From the NCBI RefSeq assembly GCF_014855515.1, contig NZ_JACYFK010000004.1, forward strand, positions 62,001 through 126,000: a stretch of DNA of 64,000 nt, in the 5' to 3' direction. The position numbers and the translations under genes are program-made. Of this stretch, positions 55,194-63,819 are shown piece after piece. The stretch comes from Euzebyella marina. GTDB taxonomy: Bacteria; Bacteroidota; Bacteroidia; Flavobacteriales; Flavobacteriaceae. Within the stretch, counting starts at the first letter, position 1. Each line of letters starts with the position of its first letter. Under the pieces are notes generated by a model that was given only the letters and a program-made list of their open reading frames with translations, searched no databases and was not told where the DNA came from.

Positions 55194-56033
55194 ATGAAGG
55201 CACTATTTGACAATGTATCGTACCGCTGTAGTAAAGTGGTCACCAAATCATACAGCACCTCTTTTGGTCTGGCTACCAAAATGCTATCGCCATCGATAAG
55301 AACCGATATATACAATATTTATGGTTTTGTTCGATTTGCAGACGAAATTGTTGATTCTTTTCATGACTATGATAAAGAAACACTGTTCAATGAGTTTCAA
55401 ATCGAGTTGGATAAGGCTTTAAAGAACAAAATCAGTCTAAATCCGATTCTTAATTCTTTTCAACATACCTATCATAATTATAACATACCTTATCATTTGG
55501 TGGCTTCTTTTATGAAAAGTATGCGAACCGATTTATATAAAAGTACTTATCTCTCAGATGACGAGTATAAAGAATATATTTATGGTTCTGCCGATGTGGT
55601 AGGTCTAATGTGCTTGAAGGTATTCGTGAAGGGCAATGAAGAAAAGTATAACGACTTAAAAGAATCTGCCATGGCTTTGGGTTCCGCATTTCAAAAAGTC
55701 AATTTTCTTCGAGATTTAAAGGCTGATTACGAAGAACTCAACCGAAGTTACTTTCCGAACACTAATTTTAAAGAGCTTGACGAAATCACCAAAACAAGTA
55801 TTGTTGACGACATAAAGGCTGATTTTGCACTCGGATATTCAGGTATCGTAAAACTACCACCAGAGGCTCAATTTGGGGTTTATACAGCCTATAGATATTA
55901 TTATCGCTTGCTCAAAAAATTACAGAACACTCCTCCACTGGAAATTAAGAACGTACGTATCAGGGTACCTAATTATGAAAAATTTGGTTTACTGGCGAGA
56001 TCCTATGTAAATTATAAACTCAACCTCGTATAG
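55194..56033 (+). CDS. crtB: Phytoene synthase
   Basis: A 279-residue squalene/phytoene synthase. The first aspartate-rich motif is ADEIVD (Asp50 to Asp54), and the second is in LRDLKADYEELNRSYFP. GSADVVGLMCLKVF is the conserved helix between them. The enzyme condenses two geranylgeranyl diphosphates to phytoene, the entry step of carotenoid synthesis. It ends 1 base before the crtZ start codon, indicating translational coupling. Confidence 0.95.
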   Translation: MKALFDNVSYRCSKVVTKSYSTSFGLATKMLSPSIRTDIYNIYGFVRFADEIVDSFHDYDKETLFNEFQIELDKALKNKISLNPILNSFQHTYHNYNIPYHLVASFMKSMRTDLYKSTYLSDDEYKEYIYGSADVVGLMCLKVFVKGNEEKYNDLKESAMALGSAFQKVNFLRDLKADYEELNRSYFPNTNFKELDEITKTSIVDDIKADFALGYSGIVKLPPEAQFGVYTAYRYYYRLLKKLQNTPPLEIKNVRIRVPNYEKFGLLARSYVNYKLNLV

Positions 56034-56034
56034 T

Positions 56035-56484
56035 ATGACAATTTTAATTTGGATTTTAATTTTTGTGGGAACCTTTTGTTTTATGGAGTTTATGGCATGG
56101 TTCACACATAAGTACATCATGCATGGCTTTCTTTGGAGCCTGCATAGAGATCATCATAAAAAAGACCACGATTCATGGTTTGAAAGAAACGATGCTTTTT
56201 TTGTTTTTTATGCCGTGGTAAGTATGGTATTGTTCTATTTGGGTGCTCAAACTTGGTTTTGGTACGGGTGGCCCCTAGGTTTTGGTATTTTAGCCTATGG
56301 TATAGCCTATTTTCTGGTTCACGACATCTTTATTCATCAGAGGTTCAAAATGTTTCGTAACACCAACCATTGGTACGCTAAAGGTGTAAGAAGGGCGCAC
56401 AAAATGCATCACAAACATTTGGGTAAAAGTCACGGGGAATGTTTCGGTATGCTGCTTGTTCCGTTTAAATACTTTAAGAATTGA
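56035..56484 (+). CDS. crtZ: Beta-carotene hydroxylase
   Basis: A 149-residue membrane di-iron hydroxylase of the CrtZ type. The histidine clusters are HKYIMHG, HRDHHKKDH, HDIFIHQ and HKMHHKH, all in place, with hydrophobic segments between. It adds 3-hydroxyl groups to beta-ionone rings, giving zeaxanthin from beta-carotene. Its presence shows that the cell must also have a lycopene cyclase, but no crtY is seen here. The gene ends the operon and is convergent with the next gene, with no space for a terminator. Confidence 0.93.
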   Translation: MTILIWILIFVGTFCFMEFMAWFTHKYIMHGFLWSLHRDHHKKDHDSWFERNDAFFVFYAVVSMVLFYLGAQTWFWYGWPLGFGILAYGIAYFLVHDIFIHQRFKMFRNTNHWYAKGVRRAHKMHHKHLGKSHGECFGMLLVPFKYFKN

Positions 56485-57036
56485 TTACTGGGTGAGTTTA
56501 GTTAACAAAGACACTATCTCATCATTATACCAATCTTTGTTCTTTACAGATTTTACTGCGATTCGCCCTTGCCCGTCAATTATATAAGTTCCTGATGGCT
56601 CAGGAATTTTAAGAGGCGCAGGTTCGCCAACGATTCGATAGGTTATGGGAAAAGTAAACTTGTTCTCTGACATAAATTCTTCAACGGGTTCGCGCTCTTC
56701 GTTGGTCACCACGTAAAAGTCAACATCCTCGTTAAACCCCTCATACAATTTTTGAATATCTGCCAATTCAGATACACTTGGTAAATGCCATGAGGCCCAA
56801 AAGTGAATGAAAACTGGTTTACCTTTTGATTTCTCAAAGTTGAAGTAATTCCAATCCGCATCCTTCAGACTCCAGTCATAGCCGGCTATTTTATCTTGAT
56901 TCGGTTCTTTAATTATTTCCGGGGCCGAGGCAAAAATTTGCATCAACCAAACTTTTGACCAATACCCAACAGGGGTTACAAAAAAGGAAAGAGCTATAGC
57001 TATGACCGCTAGGGTCAAAACGGTTTTACGTTTCAT
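56485..57036 (-). CDS. TlpA-like thioredoxin-fold protein lacking the CXXC cysteines
   Basis: A 183-residue envelope protein with an N-terminal membrane anchor or signal (about 5-24) and a TlpA/redoxin fold. The active-site region reads HFWASWHLPSVSEL, where a working TlpA has WCxPC; His84 and Ser87 replace both cysteines. The cis-proline region EPSGTYIIDGQGRIAV is intact. It therefore cannot act as a thiol-disulfide reductase and may have a binding or chaperone role. It follows the aconitase gene on the minus strand but is separated from it by a strong terminator. Confidence 0.85.
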   Translation of the reverse strand: MKRKTVLTLAVIAIALSFFVTPVGYWSKVWLMQIFASAPEIIKEPNQDKIAGYDWSLKDADWNYFNFEKSKGKPVFIHFWASWHLPSVSELADIQKLYEGFNEDVDFYVVTNEEREPVEEFMSENKFTFPITYRIVGEPAPLKIPEPSGTYIIDGQGRIAVKSVKNKDWYNDEIVSLLTKLTQ

Positions 57037-57060
57037 ACTCGGTTAATGTTGCCCAAAACT

Positions 57061-57092
57061 AAAAAACTCCCACTTAGCAGCGGGAGTTTTTT
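57061..57092 (-). terminator. Rho-independent terminator after the aconitase gene
   Basis: An 11-base stem, AAAAAACTCCC/GGGAGTTTTTT (57061-57071 and 57082-57092), with a 10-base loop. Read on the minus strand it lies about 25 bases after the aconitase stop codon. Confidence 0.85.
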
Positions 57093-57117
57093 ATCTAAAT
57101 TTAATGCTTACCAAACT

Positions 57118-59385
57118 TTAGGCGGCATTTTCTCTTTTAATTACATTCAACGCAGAACCTTCTTTAAACCAACCAATTTGGGCGGCGTTATAAGTATGGT
57201 TTGCTTTGATAGTATCTTTTGAACCATCTGCATGAACTATTTCAATGGTCAAAGGTTTATCAGGAGCAAATTCAGCTAGATCAACAAAGTTGAAAGTATC
57301 ATCTTCTTGAATAAGGTCGTAATCGCTTTCATTGGCAAACGTTAAGGCCAACATACCTTGTTTCTTTAGATTGGTCTCGTGAATACGGGCAAAAGATTTT
57401 ACTAATACCGCAGCTACCCCTAAATGTCTAGGTTGCATCGCTGCATGCTCACGAGAAGAACCTTCACCATAGTTATGGTCACCCACCACAATAGTTCTGA
57501 TACCCTTCGCTTTGTACTCGCGCTGTACATCGGGTACACCGCCATATTCACCGCTCAGTTGACTCTTCACAAAGTTGGTTTTCTTGTTAAAGGCATTAAC
57601 AGCACCAATCAACGTATTGTTGGCGATGTTATCTAAGTGACCTCTAAAACGTAACCAAGGGCCCGCCATAGAAATATGATCCGTAGTACATTTACCAAAA
57701 GCCTTGATCAACAATTTTGCACCTTTCATCTGTTCAGGTTGAATAGGCTCAAAAGGACTCAATATTTGTAAACGCTCAGAATCAGTAGCAACTTTTACTT
57801 CTACACTTGAACCATCTTCCTTTGGTGCCAAATAACCTGCATCTTCGACCTCGAAGCCTTTAATTGGCAATTCAATGCCCATAGGCTCATCAAGCTTCAC
57901 TTCCTCACCATCTTCATTGATCAAAGAATCTTTCATCGGATCAAAATCCAACTTACCTGAAATGGCAATTGCGGCTACCATTTCCGGTGAACCAACAAAT
58001 GCGTGGGTATTTGGGTTTCCATCGGCTCTTTTAGAGAAGTTTCTGTTAAAAGAATGTACAATGGTGTTCTTTTCCTCTCCTTTCAAATCACTTCTATCCC
58101 ACTGACCGATACATGGCCCGCATGCATTGGTAAACACGGTTGCTCCTAAATCTTCGAAGATTTGCAACAGACCATCACGTTCGGCTGTATAGCGAATCTG
58201 CTCTGAACCTGGGTTAATACCGAAATCTGACTTCGGCTTAATTTTCTTGGTAATAGCTTGCTTTGCGATAGAGGCTGCACGAGTCAAATCTTCGTAGGAA
58301 GAGTTGGTACAAGAACCGATCAACCCCCAATCAACATTGATTGGCCATCCGTTTTCTTTGGCCTTCACACCCAACTCACCTACTGGCGTAGCCAAATCTG
58401 GGGTAAATGGTCCGTTCAAATGCGGCCTAAGCTCATCTAGGTTTATCTCAATCAATTCATCAAAGTACTGCTCAGGGTTGGCATACACCTCTTCGTCTGC
58501 AGTCAAATATTCTCTTACTTTATTAGCCTCATCGGCAACATCGCTTCTGTCGGTAGCTCTTAGGTAACGCTCCATAGAATCGTCGTAACCAAAAGTGGAA
58601 GTAGTTGCACCTACCTCAGCACCCATATTACAGATAGTACCTTTACCGGTACATGAAAGATTCTTGGCACCTTCACCAAAATATTCAATGATTGCACCTG
58701 TACCACCTTTAACGGTTAGAATACCGGCTACTTTAAGAATTACATCTTTTGCGGAAGTCCAACCAGAAATATTACCGGTTAATTTGACTCCTATCAATTT
58801 AGGAAATTTAAGTTCCCAAGCCATTCCGGCCATTACATCAACTGCATCGGCACCACCAACACCAATGGCCACCATACCCAAACCACCAGCGTTCACCGTG
58901 TGAGAATCGGTACCTATCATCATTCCTCCAGGAAATGCATAATTTTCAAGAACTACCTGGTGAATTATACCTGCACCTGGTTTCCAGAAACCGATTCCGT
59001 ATTTATTCGAAACCGACTCTAAAAAATCGAAAACCTCGGCACTAGTGCTATTGGCTGACTGCAAATCTTTCGCAGCACCACTTTTTGCTTGTATCAAGTG
59101 ATCACAGTGAACTGTAGTTGGAACGGCCACTTTTTTCTTTCCGGCCTGCATAAATTGCAAAAGGGCCATCTGAGCCGTGGCATCTTGACAGGCAATACGA
59201 TCCGGAGCAAAATCAACATAGTCTTTCCCCCTTTTAAATGCAGTGGTAGGGTTACCGTCCCACAGGTGGGAATATAAAATTTTCTCCGAAAGGGTAAGAG
59301 GTTTGCCAACTATTTCACGGGCCTTATCAACACGCTCGGCCATGTTGGCGTACACCCCTTTTATCATATCGATATCGAATGCCAT
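57118..59385 (-). CDS. Aconitate hydratase
   Basis: A 755-residue aconitase of the length and type of the mitochondrial enzyme, common in Bacteroidota. It isomerises citrate and isocitrate in the TCA cycle. Fe-S ligands are the Cys of [11 protein letters not shown] and the two of [12 protein letters not shown]. Other signatures are [32 protein letters not shown] and [19 protein letters not shown] in the swivel domain. It is a single-gene unit with its own terminator. I give no gene symbol because acnA/acnB naming does not map cleanly to this branch. Confidence 0.97.
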   Translation of the reverse strand: MAFDIDMIKGVYANMAERVDKAREIVGKPLTLSEKILYSHLWDGNPTTAFKRGKDYVDFAPDRIACQDATAQMALLQFMQAGKKKVAVPTTVHCDHLIQAKSGAAKDLQSANSTSAEVFDFLESVSNKYGIGFWKPGAGIIHQVVLENYAFPGGMMIGTDSHTVNAGGLGMVAIGVGGADAVDVMAGMAWELKFPKLIGVKLTGNISGWTSAKDVILKVAGILTVKGGTGAIIEYFGEGAKNLSCTGKGTICNMGAEVGATTSTFGYDDSMERYLRATDRSDVADEANKVREYLTADEEVYANPEQYFDELIEINLDELRPHLNGPFTPDLATPVGELGVKAKENGWPINVDWGLIGSCTNSSYEDLTRAASIAKQAITKKIKPKSDFGINPGSEQIRYTAERDGLLQIFEDLGATVFTNACGPCIGQWDRSDLKGEEKNTIVHSFNRNFSKRADGNPNTHAFVGSPEMVAAIAISGKLDFDPMKDSLINEDGEEVKLDEPMGIELPIKGFEVEDAGYLAPKEDGSSVEVKVATDSERLQILSPFEPIQPEQMKGAKLLIKAFGKCTTDHISMAGPWLRFRGHLDNIANNTLIGAVNAFNKKTNFVKSQLSGEYGGVPDVQREYKAKGIRTIVVGDHNYGEGSSREHAAMQPRHLGVAAVLVKSFARIHETNLKKQGMLALTFANESDYDLIQEDDTFNFVDLAEFAPDKPLTIEIVHADGSKDTIKANHTYNAAQIGWFKEGSALNVIKRENAA

Positions 59386-59661
59386 TATTTTATCTTGTTT
59401 TAGGTTATTGTAATCCCGTAAAATTAATAAAATAGAAGGGGCAAATAAAATTTTTAGGGTAGGATTGCGGTGTTTTTAATCAATTTAAATAATAATGAGA
59501 ATTCTGTGATAAAAATGGCAGCTAAACGGATTGCGAACCCTGCCAAAACCTATTTTTTTGGGAATAAAATTGAACGCTAAAATCGATTGTTTGAAAGGAT
59601 TTTAGTTTACCAAGAAAATTGAAGTATCTGGTGATAAAACAACTCTAGTTCAGATAGTGAT

Positions 59662-60615
59662 TTAGAGCAATTCGGCAATTATTTGCTCTTCTGAAATACC
59701 TTCCGCCTCTGCCTTGTAATTCTTAATAATTCTATGACGCAATATGCCTATAGCAACTGCCTGAACATCTTCGGCATCGGGTGAGAATTTACCGTTCACC
59801 GCTGCATGGGCCTTTGCCGCCAAAATAAGGTTTTGTGAGGCCCTCGGCCCCGCTCCCCAATCTATGTACTGCTGAACAAATTCTGAAGTGCCACTTAAAT
59901 TCGGCCTGGTGGAGTTCACGAGTTTCACGGCATATTCAATCACGTTTTCGGGTACGGGAATGCGTCTTATCAAATGTTGAACGGCTACTATCTCATCTGC
60001 ATTGAACAAAGGATTAACGGTTACCGTATCATCGGTAGTAGTCGTTTTAACCACCTCTATTTCTTCGGCTATAGACGGATATTTAAGTTCGATAGCGAAC
60101 ATAAACCTATCTAATTGGGCTTCTGGTAAAGGGTAAGTACCTTCTTGCTCTATAGGATTTTGGGTAGCCAAAACAAAATATGGGAGTGAAAGTTGATGTT
60201 GCACACCGGAAATTGTCACAGCCCTTTCTTGCATCGCTTCCAATAAAGCAGCTTGGGTCTTTGGCGGAGTTCTATTGATTTCATCTGCCAAAATTATGTT
60301 GGCAAAAACAGGCCCCTTGATAAATTTAAATTTTCGGTCTTGATCTAATATTTCGCTACCGAGAATATCACTGGGCATTAAATCAGGTGTAAATTGAATT
60401 CTCTTAAAATCTAGCCCCAAGGTCTGGGCGATGGTATTGACCATTAAGGTCTTTGCCAACCCGGGCACACCAATCAATAAAGAATGCCCCCCTGTATAGA
60501 TGCTTAAAAGAATCTGATCAATTACCTCATTTTGGCCAACTATTACCTTGGCGATTTCATTTTTGAGGGCCTTATGCTTTTCAACCAGGTTTTCAATTGC
60601 CGTTACATCTGACAT
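59662..60615 (-). CDS. MoxR-family AAA+ ATPase
   Basis: A 317-residue MoxR ATPase. Walker A is GVPGLAKT (near residue 45), Walker B is ILADEINR, sensor 1 is VLATQNPIEQEGTYPLPEAQ, and an arginine finger region follows (LDRFMF). The lid domain ends with ILRHRIIKNYKAEAEG. MoxR proteins work with von Willebrand factor A proteins in the maturation or folding of envelope or metal-containing complexes; no such partner is visible in the window. It is the third gene of a unit with two SurA-related folding factors, 4 bases after surA. Confidence 0.94.
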   Translation of the reverse strand: MSDVTAIENLVEKHKALKNEIAKVIVGQNEVIDQILLSIYTGGHSLLIGVPGLAKTLMVNTIAQTLGLDFKRIQFTPDLMPSDILGSEILDQDRKFKFIKGPVFANIILADEINRTPPKTQAALLEAMQERAVTISGVQHQLSLPYFVLATQNPIEQEGTYPLPEAQLDRFMFAIELKYPSIAEEIEVVKTTTTDDTVTVNPLFNADEIVAVQHLIRRIPVPENVIEYAVKLVNSTRPNLSGTSEFVQQYIDWGAGPRASQNLILAAKAHAAVNGKFSPDAEDVQAVAIGILRHRIIKNYKAEAEGISEEQIIAELL

Positions 60616-60619
60616 GCAA

Positions 60620-62065
60620 TTACTGTTTTACCCAGTTATTGGCAAAATCGCAATCGTGGTTAGATTCATTAACACTGATATAGGTTTCTTCGATGTGCTC
60701 GTCCATCCACTTTTTAATCTCGTTGTATTGCTTTTCTGTCTTCGCCAATTGCTGGATCTTCAGGTAGTCTTTCGCAAAATCTGCTTCGTGCTCATCGAAC
60801 CTATTGGTCACCTTAAGAATTTTGTATTTCGGACCTCCTCCCCTTGGGTCTTGCTCCAAGATAGGATTAGAAACCTCATCATCTTTAAGATTTCTTACTT
60901 GATTGTAAAGGGTCGGATCCATTTTGGTAAGCTCAAAACGGCTATCGAAAGTGGTAGGGTTTCTTAACAGCCCACCATCAAATTTAGTTTCCTTCTCATC
61001 TGAAAAATTCAAAGCCGCCTGGGCGAAGGTGTACTTACCTTCTGAAATATGCTTTCTAATGGTGTCAAGTTCCGATTTCGCATCATCCAGGGCCTTTTGG
61101 GAGATTTCAGGCTGCATTAAAATATGCCTCAAATCCAATTCCTGGCCTCTTATTTTCTCAATATAAATAATATGATATCCAAATTGGGTCTCAAAAGGTT
61201 CTGAAATCTCACCTTCCTTAAGGCTAAAAGCAACATCTTTAAAGGTCTTATCAAAACCGGTTTCTTTTGTAATACTATAAAAACCACCTTTAGACTTAGA
61301 GCCTGGGTCTTGTGAGTAAAGAATGGCCTTCACGCTAAAACTAGCATCATTGTCTTCTACATCTGCCTTGATGGCATTGAGTTTATCTACAACATTTTGC
61401 TTTTCTTTTTCTGATGGTTCAGGAGATTTTACAATTTGTGCGATTTCCATTTCTGCACCAAAAACAGGTCGCTCTTCTTTCGGAATCTTATTATAGAACT
61501 GACGAACTTCTTCCGGCGTAATCTCTACACCTTCAACAATGCTTCCCTGCATTTTTTCAGAAAGCATTCTCAACTTGTTGATCTTGTTAATGTCTTCACG
61601 AAGGCTAGCCTCATCTTCCTTCTTATAGAATTTCAGCAATTTTTCCATCGAACCGATCTGCTGTACGAACCCCTGTATCTGACGCTCGGTAGTCGCTGCC
61701 ACCTCATCATCGGATACCAAAAGACTGTCTTGAACCGCTTGGTGAGCATACAGACGGTCTTCCATCAGTTTTCCTAAAAGTCCGCAGCGGGTAATATCTG
61801 CCGTTGAGGCGCCTTGGCTTTTTAAATCGATCAATGTCTTTTCGATATCGGAATCAAGAATTACATAATCACCGACTACGGCGGCAATACCATCAAGTTT
61901 TACCTTCTTGAAGTTTCTTACGGTATCTTTAGTTACGACGGGTGCTTCAGTTTCTGTAGTTACTAATGCTTCATCTTGCGCATCTTGCTCTGTAACCGTC
62001 TCTTGTGCAAAGCCCGTAATGGCGATTACTGACATCAAAGAAAATAATCCTAATACTTTATTCAT
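60620..62065 (-). CDS. SurA-type periplasmic peptidyl-prolyl isomerase
   Basis: The frame opens at 62107, but the second of two adjacent ATGs (62065) gives a normal signal peptide (NKVLGLFSLMSVIAITGFAQ) and a short overlap with the upstream gene, so I call 481 residues from there. The N-terminal chaperone part includes DGIAAVVGDYVILDSDIEKT, and the first parvulin domain has AEMEIAQIVKSPEPSEKEKQ with PGSKSKGGFYSI and EPFETQFGYHII. A second, weaker parvulin-like domain follows from about residue 320. SurA escorts outer-membrane proteins across the periplasm. It lies between a SurA-related lipoprotein gene and the MoxR gene. Confidence 0.92.
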   Translation of the reverse strand: MNKVLGLFSLMSVIAITGFAQETVTEQDAQDEALVTTETEAPVVTKDTVRNFKKVKLDGIAAVVGDYVILDSDIEKTLIDLKSQGASTADITRCGLLGKLMEDRLYAHQAVQDSLLVSDDEVAATTERQIQGFVQQIGSMEKLLKFYKKEDEASLREDINKINKLRMLSEKMQGSIVEGVEITPEEVRQFYNKIPKEERPVFGAEMEIAQIVKSPEPSEKEKQNVVDKLNAIKADVEDNDASFSVKAILYSQDPGSKSKGGFYSITKETGFDKTFKDVAFSLKEGEISEPFETQFGYHIIYIEKIRGQELDLRHILMQPEISQKALDDAKSELDTIRKHISEGKYTFAQAALNFSDEKETKFDGGLLRNPTTFDSRFELTKMDPTLYNQVRNLKDDEVSNPILEQDPRGGGPKYKILKVTNRFDEHEADFAKDYLKIQQLAKTEKQYNEIKKWMDEHIEETYISVNESNHDCDFANNWVKQ

Positions 62066-62948
62066 CATCTGTATAGATTTCAAATTCATTTTTTTTAATG
62101 GCCTCATCCAATATTTCAGTCTCCAGTTTACGAAGAAAGTCGAGCTTTCTACGGCTTAGAAGAACTTGTTCTATTTGAGGTTCTATATAAGACAAAGGTG
62201 CAATTTCGTTCACCTCTTTTACATCGACGATTTTAGCCAAATATACCCCCTTCTCATCCTCTAACTCGAAAAATTGTGATTTTTTTAGATGTTTATCGGC
62301 ATCTTCAAATGTTAATGGAGGTATTTCACCTATAACCCTGGCAGCACTGACCCAAAGTGAGTCATTAAAGTTCAGTTTTCTAAACTGTACCCCTATACTG
62401 TCTAAATAAACCTTATCTTCTGGTTTAAAGCTCTTTAGTCTATCAATAACTTCATCTTTGTTCAAAAATTGTTTGGGAAGCTCTACAAATCGCAATTGAA
62501 CTACCTTTTCTTTTAGCTTAAAATTCTCTTTCTCAGCTTCATAGAACTGTTCCAATTGCGAATTACTAATGATAGAATCGCTTCCTTGACGAACCAATGC
62601 TTCTTTATACGCCCTTGTATAAAGGTCGGTACGATAGTTTGCTACCAAAGCATCATACTCCGATAGTTTGTCTTCCGGAAGGTTGATTTTGGCCTTATCT
62701 AACAGCAATTGTTTTGAAGCCCAATTATTGATATAATTCGTAACGAACGAAGCACTGTCTTCTTTCGAAATACCTTGTGCCAAAAGTTTAGATACCTCTT
62801 CTTTGTACAAATAGTTTTCGCCTACCCGAGCAATATACTCGGGCTCCTCTTTCTTGAAAAAGGAACCACAACCCACGGCCACCATCATTAAAAGTAATGG
62901 AAAGCCTCTTTTCACCCTTACTTTTTTGAAGAGTTGTAAAAATTTCAT
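62058..62948 (-). CDS. SurA-related lipoprotein with degenerate parvulin region
   Basis: A 296-residue lipoprotein with a basic N-region and lipobox VAVGC near Cys27. The mature N-terminus ARVGENYLYKEEVSKLL is the SurA/PpiD chaperone start. Helices follow (NYINNWASKQLLLDKAKI, YRTDLYTRAYKEALVRQ). The region that should form a parvulin core (RFVELPKQFLNKDEV, LTFEDADKHLKKSQF, YLAKIVDVKEV) lacks the usual catalytic pattern, so isomerase activity is doubtful. It is the first gene of the SurA-MoxR unit and overlaps surA. A chaperone for outer-membrane proteins is the likely role. Confidence 0.85.
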   Translation of the reverse strand: MKFLQLFKKVRVKRGFPLLLMMVAVGCGSFFKKEEPEYIARVGENYLYKEEVSKLLAQGISKEDSASFVTNYINNWASKQLLLDKAKINLPEDKLSEYDALVANYRTDLYTRAYKEALVRQGSDSIISNSQLEQFYEAEKENFKLKEKVVQLRFVELPKQFLNKDEVIDRLKSFKPEDKVYLDSIGVQFRKLNFNDSLWVSAARVIGEIPPLTFEDADKHLKKSQFFELEDEKGVYLAKIVDVKEVNEIAPLSYIEPQIEQVLLSRRKLDFLRKLETEILDEAIKKNEFEIYTDDE

Positions 62949-63007
62949 CCTGCAAAAATAAAAAAACCGAAATGGCGTGCAAAGCCTAACCTATTACTTA
63001 ACAGATT

Positions 63008-63060
63008 TTTGGCGACCGCCTATTTTATTCATTACTTTAGGCTTGCATTGTTCAACAATG
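63008..63060 (+). promoter_or_regulatory. Promoter with palindrome at the expected transcript start
   Basis: TTTG (63008-63011) and TACTTTAG (63033-63040) are separated by 21 bases and fit the Bacteroidota -33/-7 pattern with one mismatch. The perfect palindrome CATTGTTCAACAATG (63046-63060) covers the expected +1. It may be an operator for the SRPBCC gene at 63113. Confidence 0.45.
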
Positions 63061-63112
63061 AGATATTCAATTCCAAAGCCAGACCTGAATACTTACGATA
63101 CAAATATTCACA

Positions 63113-63565
63113 ATGAAATATACGACAGAAATTAGGGTAAATGTACCTCGCCAAGTTTTCATTACAAAAATGGATAATGCAGATAACATGAAGCATTGGC
63201 AGGAAGGCCTTCTTTCGTTCGAATTTCTATCAGGAAAACCGGGAAGCGAAGGGGCGAAAATGGAACTGACCTATAAAATGAAAAACAGGGAAATGGTCTT
63301 GATCGAAACTATTTTAAAAAATAATTTCCCTTTTGAATTTCACGCCACTTACGATGCCAAAAATGTGCATAACATTCAAAAAAATTATTTTCAGGATATT
63401 GATGGGCATAGCACACAGTGGATCTGCGAAACCGAATTTCAATTTTCGGGACTCATGATGAAGACCATGGGCTTCTTAATGCCAGGCGCTTTTAAAAAGC
63501 AAACACTTAAATACATGAAAGACTTCAAGGCCTTTGCCGAAGACAGAATTTCGGTATCAAAATAA
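63113..63565 (+). CDS. SRPBCC-superfamily (START-like) protein
   Basis: A 150-residue single-domain protein of the SRPBCC/START-like fold: TTEIRVNVPRQVFITKMDN opening strand and helix, MKHWQEGLLSFEFLSGKPG, a central curved sheet (AKMELTYKMKNREMVLIET) and a long C-terminal helix with KKQTLKYMKDFKAFAED. The fold makes a hydrophobic pocket for small lipophilic ligands; no ligand can be named. There is no signal peptide. It lies 9 bases before a small gene and has its own promoter. Confidence 0.88.
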   Translation: MKYTTEIRVNVPRQVFITKMDNADNMKHWQEGLLSFEFLSGKPGSEGAKMELTYKMKNREMVLIETILKNNFPFEFHATYDAKNVHNIQKNYFQDIDGHSTQWICETEFQFSGLMMKTMGFLMPGAFKKQTLKYMKDFKAFAEDRISVSK

Positions 63566-63574
63566 AATAGAGAG

Positions 63575-63814
63575 ATGGAGAGGAAAATAAAAATGATTTG
63601 GGATTTTAGAGGGCCGGCAGCAGAAAAAACGGCAGAACATCACGTAATCCACTTAAAAGAATTTATCGCAGTTGAAAAAACAGAACTTGATATTACAGGT
63701 CACCAGCAATTAAATGAAATGCATAGTATTGCCTACATGGTGGTGACAGAGAACGAAATGAAAGCCATACGCGATGCCCTTCGGCCTCATCGTGGTGAAA
63801 TCTATGAAGAATAA
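63575..63814 (+). CDS. Small conserved-looking hypothetical protein
   Basis: A 79-residue soluble protein with no signal or membrane segment. It has several histidines (AEHHVIHLKEFI, HQQLNEMHS) and ends in DALRPHRGEIYEE. I do not recognise the family. Spacing of 9 bases after the SRPBCC gene and 5 before the next start suggests a three-gene unit. Confidence 0.75.
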   Translation: MERKIKMIWDFRGPAAEKTAEHHVIHLKEFIAVEKTELDITGHQQLNEMHSIAYMVVTENEMKAIRDALRPHRGEIYEE

Positions 63815-63819
63815 GGCCT

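Noticed and set aside
62953-62960. TATTTTTG box on the minus strand before the SurA-related lipoprotein gene
   Set aside because: It matches TAnnTTTG but would start the transcript at the start codon itself. A chance match in AT-rich DNA is more likely.
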